Assembly (NCBI GenBank): GCA_900549345.1
Contig: UROC01000001.1
Span: 1 to 64,000 of the forward strand
Direction of reading: 5' to 3'
Origin: an uncultured Collinsella sp.
GTDB taxonomy: Bacteria > Actinomycetota > Coriobacteriia > Coriobacteriales > Coriobacteriaceae
Length of the DNA: 64,000 nucleotides
Position 1 is the stretch's first letter, and every line of letters starts with the position of its first letter. Shown one piece after another: positions 36,501 through 45,993 of the stretch. Under the pieces are notes generated by a model, which saw only the letters and a list, made by a program, of their open reading frames with translations, was not told the DNA's origin and ran no database searches. The position numbers and the translations under genes are program-made.

Positions 36501-39500
36501 TTGTGTTGGTGACGTTGATGACGTCGGAACCACTGTTAATCGCGCCAAGCAGACCGCCACTCCAGCTGCCCGCAATCGTAGCGCCCTCGATCGTAATGTT
36601 GTTGCAGGTAATACTCTCATTGCTGAAGTAGTAGCCGATAAGCCCGCCCGAGCATTGGCTGGTGCCCGCGACGTTGACATTCTTGACGCTACAGCCCTCA
36701 AACCAGTACTTGTTGGGGGTGGGGTAGCCGCCGCTCGTAACCTCGCCAATCAGGCCGCCCGCATTGCGGATATTCCGATTCGTACCGGTCTCATCGCCGA
36801 TGGCAGCGTTCACGGTGCCACCTTTGCCATCAATGCACACATTGCTCATAGAAATAACGCCGCTATAAGCGCTTCCGACCACGCCGCCGGCACCCATAAG
36901 TTTTTCGCTGTTCGACCCGGTAGCGAGCACATTTACCCCAGAGATGACTGCCGTGCTTGACGGGAGCGCCTTGGTGGTGCCGATGTCGGTGTTGACTGAG
37001 ATATGGCTTTTTTGGGCAAAGCCGAGCACGCCTCCCACGTAGGGCGCTGTCCCCGTGGCGGTTATGGTCGAATTTTTGCCAACGGTCCTTTCGCTCACCC
37101 CAGCGCCCGCGGTTGTCCACACGCCGCACGCCGAGGCGGCCGTACCCACATAGCCACCGACGTACTTCTCGCCCGTGACGTTAAGGCCGGTGTACGAACA
37201 GTCGCAAAAATACGCGGGAGCCTTCGTGCCGGAGCCGAAATTGACCATATAGGTCATGTCGTTATCCGTCCTTCGGCTGGCACGACCCGAGCTACCAAGA
37301 AGTCCTCCTACGCTCTTAGCGCCCGACACGGTGCAATTCTTCATCTGCACGTTGCGGTAGATGCCGCACGCGTTGCCATCGTAGTTGGCCGTTGCTCCCG
37401 CCAAAAGGCCGATTCCGATAAAGTCGTTCGATGCTGCCCCCGTTGTGGCGTTGCCGCTTGCGTCGATATAAGTAAGTTTAACGTTGCAGTTGCTAAAGGT
37501 GAGGTCTTTGACTTGTGCGCCGCCGTTCGCGGTGACGCTGGGGGCGACATTGGTTGAGGTGAACATCACAGCACTGAATAGGCCTCCCACACCCGAGACC
37601 TTATAGTCGTCATCGGCATATTCGACGGCGCCGTAGGCGGCGTCTTTGGTACCTACCGTGATGGGAGCGCCATTGCCGTTGATACATGCGATGCGAGGCA
37701 CGATGCAATCGCGATTGATGCCCGTGCTAGATGTGCATGCATTTGAGACGTAGCGTCCCGAGAGGCCCGTAAAGCCCCTTCCGTAGCTGGTCATATCGTA
37801 CTTATCGTACTTTTCGTCAAGCGTCAGTTGCAGTTCGATGCCCGATGACGCACAAAGTGAGCCCGTCGCAGCATTGGCATAGCTATTAACCAGGTATGGC
37901 GAATTCGAACCATCAGCTGCGGAACCGGGAGCCGTTTGGTCATCGACGGTTGACCGCTTAAAATCTTCGCCGGCAACGCCAGGATTTCCCACATGCTCAT
38001 ACGTAGCGTTTCGAGCCTTGCCGTATCGCTCGTTGCCAAACTTATAGGAGGTTTTCGTATCGTGCGTGTTCCCCTCATAGGCCAACGAAACACCTCCCGA
38101 TGCAGCGCCCGAATTGATGATGGCCGAAAGCACCAGCAGGCCCTGCGTACTTGTCGGCGTAACCTGAGCGGCCGTACCGCCGCTTGCCGCCGTAGCGGTA
38201 ACGCAAGGCACGCCTTTGTTCTCGAGCTTGTTGATCTTATAGTTGCTATCACCGTTATCAACGGAACAGCGCTCGCCCTCGCTAAAGGCATAGCCATCAA
38301 TCACGCGACCAACATAAGGGTTGTCGTACAGCTGGAAGTTGTCACCGCCTTCTCCAGCACTTTTGAACTTTGTTTTAGTCCCTGCTCGCCAAGATGTCCC
38401 CGACATATTGCGGAAAATCACGCCGCCGCCCGCAATGGCACCAACGTAGCCGCCGATGGGAACAAGATGTGGCTTAGTTCCGCCACCAGTAACCGTAAAG
38501 CCAGTTGTGGGGTTATCGGCCGTCGTCCCATTCACAACCACGCCATCGATAATGTTATCGCCGCCAAGGATGCAGCCGATAACGCCGCCGAAAAACGCCG
38601 CCGGGACACCGTCGGCATCCTTGGCATCCTTGGCGGGATAAGTAATAGTCGCTTGCGCCTTCACATAGCGAATATTCAGATTGCGCACTACGCTGCCATA
38701 GCTATAGGGAACCAAGCCGCGAAGCTCGCCCTTGTTGTTTTCAATCTCAATTGTTGCAGTCGAGGCACCCAGACCGCCAACGATAACACCGCGGAACGGA
38801 TTGGCCTTGTTGCCAAACCCGCCAAACGATGCCGCATCGACGGTAATCTTACTATCTTTGTCAGGCTCGATACTGTAATACGCACTCTGTATATAGCGGT
38901 GCATGGTTTCGTCGCTCAGTGTCTGCGTGGGGTCGGTCGTATCGCCGATCTTCCTCTCCCATTTTTTACCGGTATCGTTCGCCTGCTTATAGACGTACGC
39001 AACCTCATTGTCGGTTTTATTGTCATCGTGGCGAGTGCAAAGTGTGCCCCGGTCGGCGGCAATGGTGACTTCCCAGCCATCCAACGCCACGCTATTGTTG
39101 ATGTAGTTGGCGATAGCGTTCATCTCCGTCGCATCCTTAACGGTATACGGATCGCCATACGTACCGCATCCCGTTATCAGCTTTGGAATACGCTGGTTGA
39201 CTTTAATTTCGTGGTATTGGACGTTGTTCTCGGTGGCCTTCCCCTTATAAACATAAGGAAGGTAGTCACCGAACACCGGGGCATCGACATTCGCCGTCTT
39301 ATCCCCAGCCTTCACCAAGCCGTTAGGGGTGCCATACGTCGCTTCATCGTAATACCAAAGTTGCTTGCCGGAGTACTCCGTGCCTTTCCTATCAATTTCG
39401 GATCCATAGGTCACCTTGTCCGCAAGGGCATCGGCCTTAGTAAAGGTGTAGTCTGCAGAACCCGTACTCGTGCTTCCGTAGCCAAAACTCTCCAGCAGGC

Positions 39501-41742
39501 TCGCATGGGTAAAAATCGTATTGCCTTTTTGGCTGGGCAAGCTGATTTTTTCGAACTTTGCTGTGACCTGATTGGCCTTGTCTCCCACGCCGAGCTTGCC
39601 AAACAAGCTTGTAGCTGCAATCTTTTTTCTCGCATCGTTATTGTATGAATCGGTTACCGAGATGTTCTTTGCATCAAGGTTTACAAGGGTCTGCATCTGG
39701 TTGATTAGCAATGGAGCGTATTGAGTGGTGTCCGTCACACCATCGACCGCAAGACCATCGAGCACTAGACCGTTTATCGTGATTTGTGCCACATTGGTTT
39801 TTTTGACGGGTCCATAGATATAACGACACACAAGCGCGCCAGACGAGCTTCCCAAATCGCTCACAACAGAGCCCACGGTACCAGCAAGCGTGACATTCTC
39901 AACCTTAAGATCGCCCGTATGGGTTCGGATGAGAGCGCAGTGCATATTCTCGTGCTGCGTGGCTTCGCTATTCTTTTTGTTGCCTTCTTGCTCAGCTTTA
40001 ATATCGGAATAATGAAACGTAATGGTTGCGTTTTTTACCGTTACCGTGGAATTACTAGTGGGGTTGGTGGGGTAGAAGCTGTATCCCTCTAGGTTGATAT
40101 TCACGCCCCTGGAATCGTCCGTGCCAATATTGTTTCCTTTGAAAATCTCACGATTTCCCGGAATGATATAGCCCTGAATTGCAGGCGGGGCATACAGGTA
40201 CGCGCACCAAAGCAACAAGTACTCCGGGCGGTCCATCCAGTTGCTCGCACTACTATTTTTTGAGTTGCCACCTACTGCCGTATACGCCTTGTCAAGATTG
40301 TAGTAATACCTCGTCCAAGCGTTGGTTTTGTGTGAGTTGCCGAAATTCGATCGATTGTGATAGCTGTTATCGCTTCCCGGATTTCCGCTCATGTCGAGCT
40401 TGCCGTTATTAACGTCATCTTTGGTATGAAGTGAAACGACAGTGTTCCATTCACCATCGATTAGCTTGCTGCCTGGCTTCCTGCCATCGCCAACCCATTC
40501 ATCAAACTTCTCTATGGATTTAGCGTCCGCGATATGAACGCCTTCGGCCCTATAGGCAGTACCCCAATAAGCCCTATCTTCTAGATATAATCCCGCATAT
40601 GGCTCGGAACCGTATACTCCGTCGGCTACCCTGCTGCCGCGACCGACGAGCAAGCCCAACGTCTCGGCGTTGCCCGCATTAATTGTTGCGCCCGAAAGGT
40701 CGATGGCGTAGTCGTTGATGATCCAGTGGCCGCTAGCGGCGTATACAAGACCGCCGAGCTCCTTGGAATTCTCCGCAGTTATTGAGGCCTTGGTTGTTCT
40801 CAGAGCATAGGAGTTTACATCCTTGTTAACGCTGTTATCTCCGATAGTTACGACCGCGTTACCCCAGCTGTAACCCAAGAGGCCGCCCGCGCCATTGAGC
40901 TTATCGCCGTTCTTGCCGACGCTCATGGCGAGCGAATCGAACGCCAACCCTGTGATATTGACGGTCGCCACATTGGTCTTGTTTGTCACATTTTCTTGTT
41001 TACCCTGCGCAATGCAGCCGATAAGACCACCGACTTGAGCAATCTTACCGCTGACACAATTGCCGGTTGTGATTAATCCACCGACTTCGAGACCCGAAAC
41101 ATTGAATGTCGAGTCATAATCGCCCACACAACCGATAGCGCCGCCAATACGACTATTGCCGTTAAGCGTTTTAGTTGCAGCGATGGTCGCTTGAGCCTTG
41201 CTATTACCCTCAAGCGAAACCGTAGAAGCCGCCGACACGCCGCCTGCAATACCACCAATGATCACATCGTTGGCGAACGTATCATCGCACGCGATATTCG
41301 TTTTACACGTTGCACCAGACAGCGTCAGACCACCCGCAATGGTACCCGCAAGCGATCCGGCATCAATGGCCGCGCCGTTATCGAACTTCATAGAACCGTC
41401 GATGGTGACGTTGGAGACGGTTGCATTGTTGACGACAGCGAACAAGCCCAGGCGGCCGTGGCGGTAGATTTTGCCGTTGCCGAAGCTGGTGTCGTCGGCA
41501 CCAATCTTGCTATTGCCGCGCATGCCATAGGGCTCGCCCACTGCCAGGCTTATGGTGTGGCCGTTGCCGTTGAGCGTGGAGGCAAAGCTGTGGCTGTTCT
41601 CATCGATGCCGTCAATAATACGGGGAACCCGGTCTTTGGTAAGGCCGGTAAGACCCGTGCCGGAAAGGTTAATGTCTGCAGAGAGTGTGATGTTCGTCAA
41701 AGGAACCTGGGAAACGAAATTGCTATTCGCAACGCCCTCCAC
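33520..41742 (-). CDS. Giant secreted beta-helix protein, C-terminal 2,740-residue part
   Basis: The frame stays open upstream to the A5 tract at 41826-41830, where it joins the N-terminal part by a -1 shift. The sequence is dominated by GLUG-like beta-helix repeats (GGLIGYYF, GGLLGAINSG, VGGLLGSSG, IGGYVGAIAGG), rich in Thr, Ser, Asn and Gly. From about residue 2000 there are Ig-like or bacterial-adhesin-like domains. It ends in NSDYVTYTLARINTQGIPHETN without an LPxTG motif, membrane helix or other visible anchor. GC content is lower than in its neighbours, especially at 39-41 kb. Probably an adhesin or matrix protein; ligand unknown. Confidence 0.75.
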   Translation of the reverse strand: MEGVANSNFVSQVPLTNITLSADINLSGTGLTGLTKDRVPRIIDGIDENSHSFASTLNGNGHTISLAVGEPYGMRGNSKIGADDTSFGNGKIYRHGRLGLFAVVNNATVSNVTIDGSMKFDNGAAIDAGSLAGTIAGGLTLSGATCKTNIACDDTFANDVIIGGIAGGVSAASTVSLEGNSKAQATIAATKTLNGNSRIGGAIGCVGDYDSTFNVSGLEVGGLITTGNCVSGKIAQVGGLIGCIAQGKQENVTNKTNVATVNITGLAFDSLAMSVGKNGDKLNGAGGLLGYSWGNAVVTIGDNSVNKDVNSYALRTTKASITAENSKELGGLVYAASGHWIINDYAIDLSGATINAGNAETLGLLVGRGSRVADGVYGSEPYAGLYLEDRAYWGTAYRAEGVHIADAKSIEKFDEWVGDGRKPGSKLIDGEWNTVVSLHTKDDVNNGKLDMSGNPGSDNSYHNRSNFGNSHKTNAWTRYYYNLDKAYTAVGGNSKNSSASNWMDRPEYLLLWCAYLYAPPAIQGYIIPGNREIFKGNNIGTDDSRGVNINLEGYSFYPTNPTSNSTVTVKNATITFHYSDIKAEQEGNKKNSEATQHENMHCALIRTHTGDLKVENVTLAGTVGSVVSDLGSSSGALVCRYIYGPVKKTNVAQITINGLVLDGLAVDGVTDTTQYAPLLINQMQTLVNLDAKNISVTDSYNNDARKKIAATSLFGKLGVGDKANQVTAKFEKISLPSQKGNTIFTHASLLESFGYGSTSTGSADYTFTKADALADKVTYGSEIDRKGTEYSGKQLWYYDEATYGTPNGLVKAGDKTANVDAPVFGDYLPYVYKGKATENNVQYHEIKVNQRIPKLITGCGTYGDPYTVKDATEMNAIANYINNSVALDGWEVTIAADRGTLCTRHDDNKTDNEVAYVYKQANDTGKKWERKIGDTTDPTQTLSDETMHRYIQSAYYSIEPDKDSKITVDAASFGGFGNKANPFRGVIVGGLGASTATIEIENNKGELRGLVPYSYGSVVRNLNIRYVKAQATITYPAKDAKDADGVPAAFFGGVIGCILGGDNIIDGVVVNGTTADNPTTGFTVTGGGTKPHLVPIGGYVGAIAGGGVIFRNMSGTSWRAGTKTKFKSAGEGGDNFQLYDNPYVGRVIDGYAFSEGERCSVDNGDSNYKINKLENKGVPCVTATAASGGTAAQVTPTSTQGLLVLSAIINSGAASGGVSLAYEGNTHDTKTSYKFGNERYGKARNATYEHVGNPGVAGEDFKRSTVDDQTAPGSAADGSNSPYLVNSYANAATGSLCASSGIELQLTLDEKYDKYDMTSYGRGFTGLSGRYVSNACTSSTGINRDCIVPRIACINGNGAPITVGTKDAAYGAVEYADDDYKVSGVGGLFSAVMFTSTNVAPSVTANGGAQVKDLTFSNCNVKLTYIDASGNATTGAASNDFIGIGLLAGATANYDGNACGIYRNVQMKNCTVSGAKSVGGLLGSSGRASRRTDNDMTYMVNFGSGTKAPAYFCDCSYTGLNVTGEKYVGGYVGTAASACGVWTTAGAGVSERTVGKNSTITATGTAPYVGGVLGFAQKSHISVNTDIGTTKALPSSTAVISGVNVLATGSNSEKLMGAGGVVGSAYSGVISMSNVCIDGKGGTVNAAIGDETGTNRNIRNAGGLIGEVTSGGYPTPNKYWFEGCSVKNVNVAGTSQCSGGLIGYYFSNESITCNNITIEGATIAGSWSGGLLGAINSGSDVINVTNTKVSNATFSGRSNGGIAGDGRGQFHLVNVLMDSNSYNAGKTQGVLLGEVDTREKQYSLSAAGVEVKPGSGKTTSDLPPMVYTPNTTAVNKKTYIAFGDYNGNLAAPDRDTTLYGVDDTATTASSPYVTTSPVSSLAVRASDTDTTDRYLFGDGAAIETAATIQSQAGNNVDGRYTYTNIGGINDAGAYQNTSTYSADSSRSTYNANNITSGKKAKTDFPVLVIPGNDTTTVESYLNIVTNGGFSDARRLNGSTTHVSATAEVFSLKDGVFVRDAGASQTPTLKVLNNGTSSMTFRASTDWDNEQGRFTLLTATFSEAGQSYRVQVPIIVKRMLEIDFTATYSEGANFKASDYATKYDKHVLVSSGDTMTGYLTWTYGSARGEAVDYGWNTLLEAGGSMGSLNKSITFGATLPEGTQLTLVDTANNSREYHYAVGAGGAVSVKLTDFVDASNKAYYTEPWLSETVGVEAKEDKDGAWVKLTDAEVERMSQAELTKTAGAKVDGAYYRARTSSDTAGTFYKLSVAREEPKSENFYLVVRTPAGSAGVNGYTATTVDTSLNEHINYLLRNKTAADGKAAEDGHQNTASTYSVASNYTHNLVDNSTLGIKQMELKDATYPLSMDVSDTVTFDPNQQYTSSDELYYQLDSSLVTYHDGAIAGSVGYPTGTQGSYAFYVKVGENYYTWNGSGWTPAGATETPVVSGLTWKSKSGGDMSLVLADANGKSIDMSGLREVAKNHDNAFTVTMKAALTMSEPACQAGIVASQNSGTDRYTKPNYRAHLSTHADTLSTSSNSAYTDGNAGYYRTDVGSSTIALEASKKSQLGINIDDLKSADGTIALVGTYDLSRLSGAEAMISNATTVTYTLSLQRRDEGRYVPVVDDISKYITVLGSDKLGAGSLSGSSYVFTDTKKTDGTFATRDGNSLAFKHAFRVKVNTDVETAGQTYANYRLVLTANMSGGGVNDTPVNVSNLDGYTNSDYVTYTLARINTQGIPHETN

Positions 41743-41804
41743 GGCGGAGAAGTACCCGCTCGTTTGCCAGGTGATCGCCAGCTTTACGAAATCGTCGGCG
41801 CTTG

Positions 41805-44111
41805 TCAGCGCAAGGGCATCGCCGGTTTTTCGAGATTCGAACTAAAGCCCCACTGGTGCGAATCGTTGATGGTGACGAGATTATCGCTCAGCCCACTGCC
41901 CAGACGAATAACCTGTCCATAGCTGTAGACGTCGTCGATCTTGACCGGAGTGGTGGGGCGCTTGTATTTCCATTTCGTGGTGCTACCTGCGGTGGCGCCG
42001 CTGTCGCTTCCGCTGCCGGCGGCAAAAATCAGAGAGTTGAAGTTCTCATAGACTAGCTGCGCGGTGTGGTCATTTTCCGTGAAGGCGGCACCCGACAGGT
42101 CAGTGATGCCGCTGAACTTGACGATGCCGAGCCACGACGACCCGACGACTCCGGCAAAGCCGCCGTTCGAGCCGCCGATGTGGGCGCCGTCGGCGGTTTT
42201 GACCGTTAGGCCCCGCACTTCTAGGACGTTGTTTGTGTCCACGACGCCTACGGCACCGCCATACTTGCCATTATTGCTGGCGTAGCCCGATGTTGCACAT
42301 GTCACCGTTGCGTCACTGATGACCACGGCGGACACGTTGTTGCTCCCGCCACCTTGGCCAAGGTAGCCTACCAGGCCGCCCGCATATGTGAGCTTGCCGC
42401 TGGAGCCCACGCCGAACGATACCTCAACGCCACTCTGCACCGTGAACGCGTGCAGTGCGTCGTTGCCGTTCTTCTGGCCCCACAGCTTACCCACCAAGCC
42501 GCCGTAGTTGCCGCGCGCGCTGCTGTTGTTGTCCGCTCCGTTTTGCAACGTGCTTGTATACGAGCCGCCGTTGACGGTCACATCGCCGTTCGAGATGTCG
42601 AGCACGCCGAACAGGCCGCCGGCAGAAGGGGGAGTACTCGTGTTGGACACGCTGAGATCCACACCCTCGCCAAAGTCGAATATATCGCTGTCGATGGTGA
42701 ACCCGGCGGCAAAGGAGGCTTCGCCGATAAGGCCGCCTGCATACGTACCGGCCGATGGCGATCCAACCGCCCCCGCAGGCTTGATGGTGATGGGGTCGCC
42801 CGAGGCGTCTTTTCCGCTGTTATCCGTGCCCACGGCGAGCGTGAGGTTGGTCGCCTTGCCGATAATGCCGCCCGCGGCGTTTTTGCCTGCGACGTTCAAC
42901 GCCGAGACGTCGATGCTAGCGGATAGGGCGACGGCGGCGCCCTCACACGCCTCGCCGATAAGTCCTCCCGCGTTGGCGCCATCGGCCGTCGCGTTGATGG
43001 TGGGGGTGCCGTTGAAATTGTCCGGCAGGGTAAGGCCTGCAAGTGTAAGTGATGCCCCTTCGACAAGGGTATTCACAAGCAGGCCCAGGTTGCCTGCGCT
43101 CGATTGCATATCGATCGCCAGGGGGCTGTTCGCGCTTGTCTCGTAGGTGGCGTCGAGTGCGAGCGCGCCCGTGACTTCACCCACAAGCGGCGAAGTGAGC
43201 TTAACGATGCTCGTTTCGGTATTTTCGTTGGGCTTGTCAACGGTAATGGTAGTGCTGAGCGTCTTGCCCTTGCCAGCAACCTTGGCGGCCACGATGGGCT
43301 GGGCGTCGGTACCCTTCCAGGTGAGCTTTACGATGCTGCTTACTTCGCTGAGCTCGATATTGTTGAAGAGTGTCTTGTTGATGGCAAGGGTTCTGTCGCC
43401 CAGGTTGAGCGTGCCTTTGAAGGGGTAGTCATCGCTGCCGAAGCCCTGGAACGTGAGGTTGCCCAGGTCGCCCACGGTCTCCGCGCCGCACACGTCGAAG
43501 TCGATGCCAGTCGAGCCACCTTTGGAAATGATTGCGTTTTGGTAGATGGCGGGGTCGGTGTTGGAGATGGCGATAAGGTCGGCGTTGGACCCAAAGGTAA
43601 TGGCTGTGACGGTGCCCGAGTCGTCAGTGGTGACCTTGTTGTCGCCCAGCACGGCCCTGAGCGCGTCGACAGTAGCGATGGTGGGGTTTGCCTGAGCGGC
43701 GGCATCTGCGTCCGCGTCATTTGCCTGCTTTTCGTCGGTGGCGTCGTCATCGGCAGTTGCATCGCCCTGGGATGTATCGCCCTCTGTTGGGGCATCGCCG
43801 CCGGCTCCATCGGTCGTGGAATCCTGCGAATCGCCGGCGTTGGTTGAGCCGTTGCCACCCTCGGTAGCGCCCGCATCGGTGCCCGGAGTCGCTGCGGTGT
43901 CATCAGATGTGGCCTGGTCGGCATCTTCCAAAGCAGTGGTCACGGCATCATGTACGGAGCGCGCGGTGTTGCCCGCGGCACGCGCGGCAGAGACGGACGC
44001 CTCCATAACGGCGTCGAGCTCTTGCGCGAACACCTCTGTGGAGGGCGCGAGCGCCTGGAAAATCATGATCGCAGTCAGGCATGCGGTTGTTATGCGCTTT
44101 GCCGTTCTCAT
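41805..44111 (-). CDS. Giant secreted beta-helix protein, N-terminal 768-residue part
   Basis: It starts with a Sec signal peptide (MRTAKRITTACLTAIMIFQA..., cleavage near VFA-QE). An acidic Asp/Thr/Gly/Ala-rich linker (about 60-140) follows, then GLUG-like beta-helix repeats (GGLIGEACEGA, GGIIGKATNL, GGLFGVLDISNG, GGLVGYLGQGGG). The frame stops after an A5 tract in SSNLEKPAMPLR. A one-base slip there continues as LEKTGDALALTSADDFVKLA into the 2,740-residue frame, which reads like natural protein. So both parts are one gene of about 3,500 codons. Phase variation, programmed frameshift or sequencing error are all possible. It follows three membrane-protein genes on the same strand. Confidence 0.78.
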   Translation of the reverse strand: MRTAKRITTACLTAIMIFQALAPSTEVFAQELDAVMEASVSAARAAGNTARSVHDAVTTALEDADQATSDDTAATPGTDAGATEGGNGSTNAGDSQDSTTDGAGGDAPTEGDTSQGDATADDDATDEKQANDADADAAAQANPTIATVDALRAVLGDNKVTTDDSGTVTAITFGSNADLIAISNTDPAIYQNAIISKGGSTGIDFDVCGAETVGDLGNLTFQGFGSDDYPFKGTLNLGDRTLAINKTLFNNIELSEVSSIVKLTWKGTDAQPIVAAKVAGKGKTLSTTITVDKPNENTETSIVKLTSPLVGEVTGALALDATYETSANSPLAIDMQSSAGNLGLLVNTLVEGASLTLAGLTLPDNFNGTPTINATADGANAGGLIGEACEGAAVALSASIDVSALNVAGKNAAGGIIGKATNLTLAVGTDNSGKDASGDPITIKPAGAVGSPSAGTYAGGLIGEASFAAGFTIDSDIFDFGEGVDLSVSNTSTPPSAGGLFGVLDISNGDVTVNGGSYTSTLQNGADNNSSARGNYGGLVGKLWGQKNGNDALHAFTVQSGVEVSFGVGSSGKLTYAGGLVGYLGQGGGSNNVSAVVISDATVTCATSGYASNNGKYGGAVGVVDTNNVLEVRGLTVKTADGAHIGGSNGGFAGVVGSSWLGIVKFSGITDLSGAAFTENDHTAQLVYENFNSLIFAAGSGSDSGATAGSTTKWKYKRPTTPVKIDDVYSYGQVIRLGSGLSDNLVTINDSHQWGFSSNLEKPAMPLR
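41820..41832 (-). other. Frameshift site (A5 tract) in the giant surface-protein gene
   Basis: The coding strand reads CTCGAAAAACCGGCGATGCC. Read straight through, it gives LEKPAMPLR and a stop. With one extra A, or a -1 slip, it gives LEKTGDALALT and continues for 2,760 more residues. The tract is a homopolymer, the usual place for slipped-strand mutation and for sequencing errors. Confidence 0.75.
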
Positions 44112-44158
44112 CTGGTCCTACCTCGTTCTATCTCATGCCCCGCACGGGGTCTCAAAAT

Positions 44159-45160
44159 CTATGCTTGTGGCTTGTTCTGCGCAGCCGAACACGTAACGCC
44201 AATGCCTTCCCAGCTGTCGGGTGCGGTACCCGTCGCACGGTAAAAGGTAATAATCTCCGATCCGGGATTCATGGTGAACGTGACCAACCTTTTGCTTTTA
44301 TCAACGGTCGCGCCGGAATGATTCGTCACAAAAAACGGGTCAAGCTCAACCTTATCGCCCCATGTAAGCTTGACTGTTGTTGGGGAGCCTGTAACGGTCA
44401 CGCGATAGTTATAGGCATCAAAATGGCCAATGCTATCGTTCTTGTCGACCCACTCACCCGAAACGCCCGAGGCCGTTACCTCCGCGCGCTCGGCAGGCGC
44501 AATCTTGGCCGCGAGCCATTTAAGGTTGGTTCCGGGGCTGTTGGGGCCGACCTGGGCCTTGACCGTAAAGGATGCTGTGTTGAGGTCCGTCTTGGCAAAC
44601 GTAACCGTATAGGTATACATGGTTGCCTTGTTGGCGGGGAAGGAAAGATTGACCGTGCCGTCCGTCGCCAGCTCAGGCTCACCGCTAACGCTCCAAGTAC
44701 CCGTCGTGCCCGTCGCCCTCACGCTCAGTGTCGCGTTGACATCCTTGTCGTTAACCTTGTTCTTGTCGCCCAGCAGATGGTTGTAAATACGGAAGGTAAA
44801 GGAGCAGGTTTCCCCACTCGTGTCGACGACAACGCTTCGGACGGCAATTTCCCCGTCACCCAGGCTCTCGCTCGTATAACCCGTGAGCATGTCCGAGGCA
44901 AACAGCGCCTGCGACGTGCCCGAAACGACAACCGACTTAAGGAAGTCGCCCGCCAAAAAGGCCGTGTAGGTAAGGTAGGTACCCGTCGCAATCGCGACGG
45001 CGCACAGCAGCACCGCAACCGCCCACAGACGCTTGTGCGCTTTGGAGGCAGGGGACGCCGACTCCGCCATGCGAGACTTCGCCTTAGAATCATCAACCTG
45101 CGCAAAGTGCTTGCCGGCAGGCCTTGCGATTTCATTTTGCTCGTTCTTGTCTTTCTTCAT
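44159..45160 (-). CDS. Single-pass membrane protein with extracellular beta domain (surface locus, third gene)
   Basis: A 333-residue protein. A cytoplasmic Lys/Glu-rich N-terminus of about 40 residues precedes one membrane helix (LWAVAVLLCAVAIATGTYLTYTAFLAG). An extracellular Thr/Ser/Val-rich, beta-predicted region follows, without Cys clusters or an LPxTG. The helix followed by a small beta domain resembles TasA/camelysin-like and SipW-type proteins, but no cleavage site is certain. The ATG at 45160 has GGGAGGGG upstream. It is 48 bp from the giant protein gene, so it probably belongs to the same transcript. Function unknown. Confidence 0.65.
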   Translation of the reverse strand: MKKDKNEQNEIARPAGKHFAQVDDSKAKSRMAESASPASKAHKRLWAVAVLLCAVAIATGTYLTYTAFLAGDFLKSVVVSGTSQALFASDMLTGYTSESLGDGEIAVRSVVVDTSGETCSFTFRIYNHLLGDKNKVNDKDVNATLSVRATGTTGTWSVSGEPELATDGTVNLSFPANKATMYTYTVTFAKTDLNTASFTVKAQVGPNSPGTNLKWLAAKIAPAERAEVTASGVSGEWVDKNDSIGHFDAYNYRVTVTGSPTTVKLTWGDKVELDPFFVTNHSGATVDKSKRLVTFTMNPGSEIITFYRATGTAPDSWEGIGVTCSAAQNKPQA

Positions 45161-45183
45161 CTGACGCCCCTCCCTTCCTGCTA

Positions 45184-45993
45184 CTAGTTGCCGTTCGTGC
45201 CGCGAGCGATTAGATACACCATGTCGGTCTCTTTGACGTTTGAGGCCTTGCTGGTGCCATCTGCGTTGGTCACAACGCCTGGATTCCACGTACACTCGAT
45301 GATGAAGTTTGTGGCGGCGTTGGCTTTTTGGGTCGTTTCGTCGTAACCATCGAGCTCGCTCTTTGCGAACTTGTAATACCGGTAGAGCGGGCGGGCGTTT
45401 TCCTGGACATTTTTATATTTACCGTATGTTGGATCGTCGTTGGCAAGCCCTTGAGCCAAGCTGCTCGTCTCGTCAATATTGATAAACTTGAACGAAATCG
45501 GGTCGCCCTTTTTGCTCCACGAATACGGATTGTTGAGTCCGTCGAGGCCAACCACATCGCCCTTCGTGGTCGGCGGGTCATTGACCGTCACGTGATACAC
45601 GCTGATTGTCAGCCCCGTGATATTCGTGGTATTGGCCACCTGCAGCTCAAACGCCTGACCGCCAGCACCGGGCTTATCGGCATTGTCGCTCTGCACACAA
45701 AACGCGCGCCGGATGGTCACCGTGCCGTCAGCGTTCTTCACATCGCCGCGTGACTCGTCATACGAAATCTCGATGGGCTCAATGGTCGTCTGGTTGGGAC
45801 CCAGCACCTTAAGCCGTGCCGGCGTTTGAATTTTGCCCACCGTAGACAGGCTTTTGCTGCCCACAAACCACGAGAGCGACAGGCCGATGATGAGAACGAT
45901 TGCCGCCAAGAGCACCAAGACCGCAAGGGCTTGTGCGCGATGGTTTTCTATCCAATTGCGGGCGTCGCCGAGGCGCGTTTGCATGGTACTCAT
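45184..45993 (-). CDS. Single-pass membrane protein with extracellular domain (surface locus, second gene)
   Basis: A 269-residue protein of the same build: about 20 cytoplasmic residues, a helix (ALAVLVLLAAIVLIIGLSLSWFVG) and then SKSLSTVGKIQTPARLKVL. The helix-Trp-Phe...Ser-x-G-x2-I/V pattern is shared with the first gene (LAWFAANNRVSATGSTIAAK). The rest is beta-rich. AGGAGGG precedes the ATG, which overlaps the upstream stop as ATGA, so translation is coupled. Probably a component that works with the giant protein at the cell surface. No enzymatic motif is visible. Confidence 0.65.
   Translation of the reverse strand: MSTMQTRLGDARNWIENHRAQALAVLVLLAAIVLIIGLSLSWFVGSKSLSTVGKIQTPARLKVLGPNQTTIEPIEISYDESRGDVKNADGTVTIRRAFCVQSDNADKPGAGGQAFELQVANTTNITGLTISVYHVTVNDPPTTKGDVVGLDGLNNPYSWSKKGDPISFKFINIDETSSLAQGLANDDPTYGKYKNVQENARPLYRYYKFAKSELDGYDETTQKANAATNFIIECTWNPGVVTNADGTSKASNVKETDMVYLIARGTNGN

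Noticed and set aside
33520..44111. Genes on the plus strand opposite the giant surface protein
   Set aside because: Several long plus-strand frames exist, but their sequences are biased shadows of the repeat protein, with no domains or ribosome sites.
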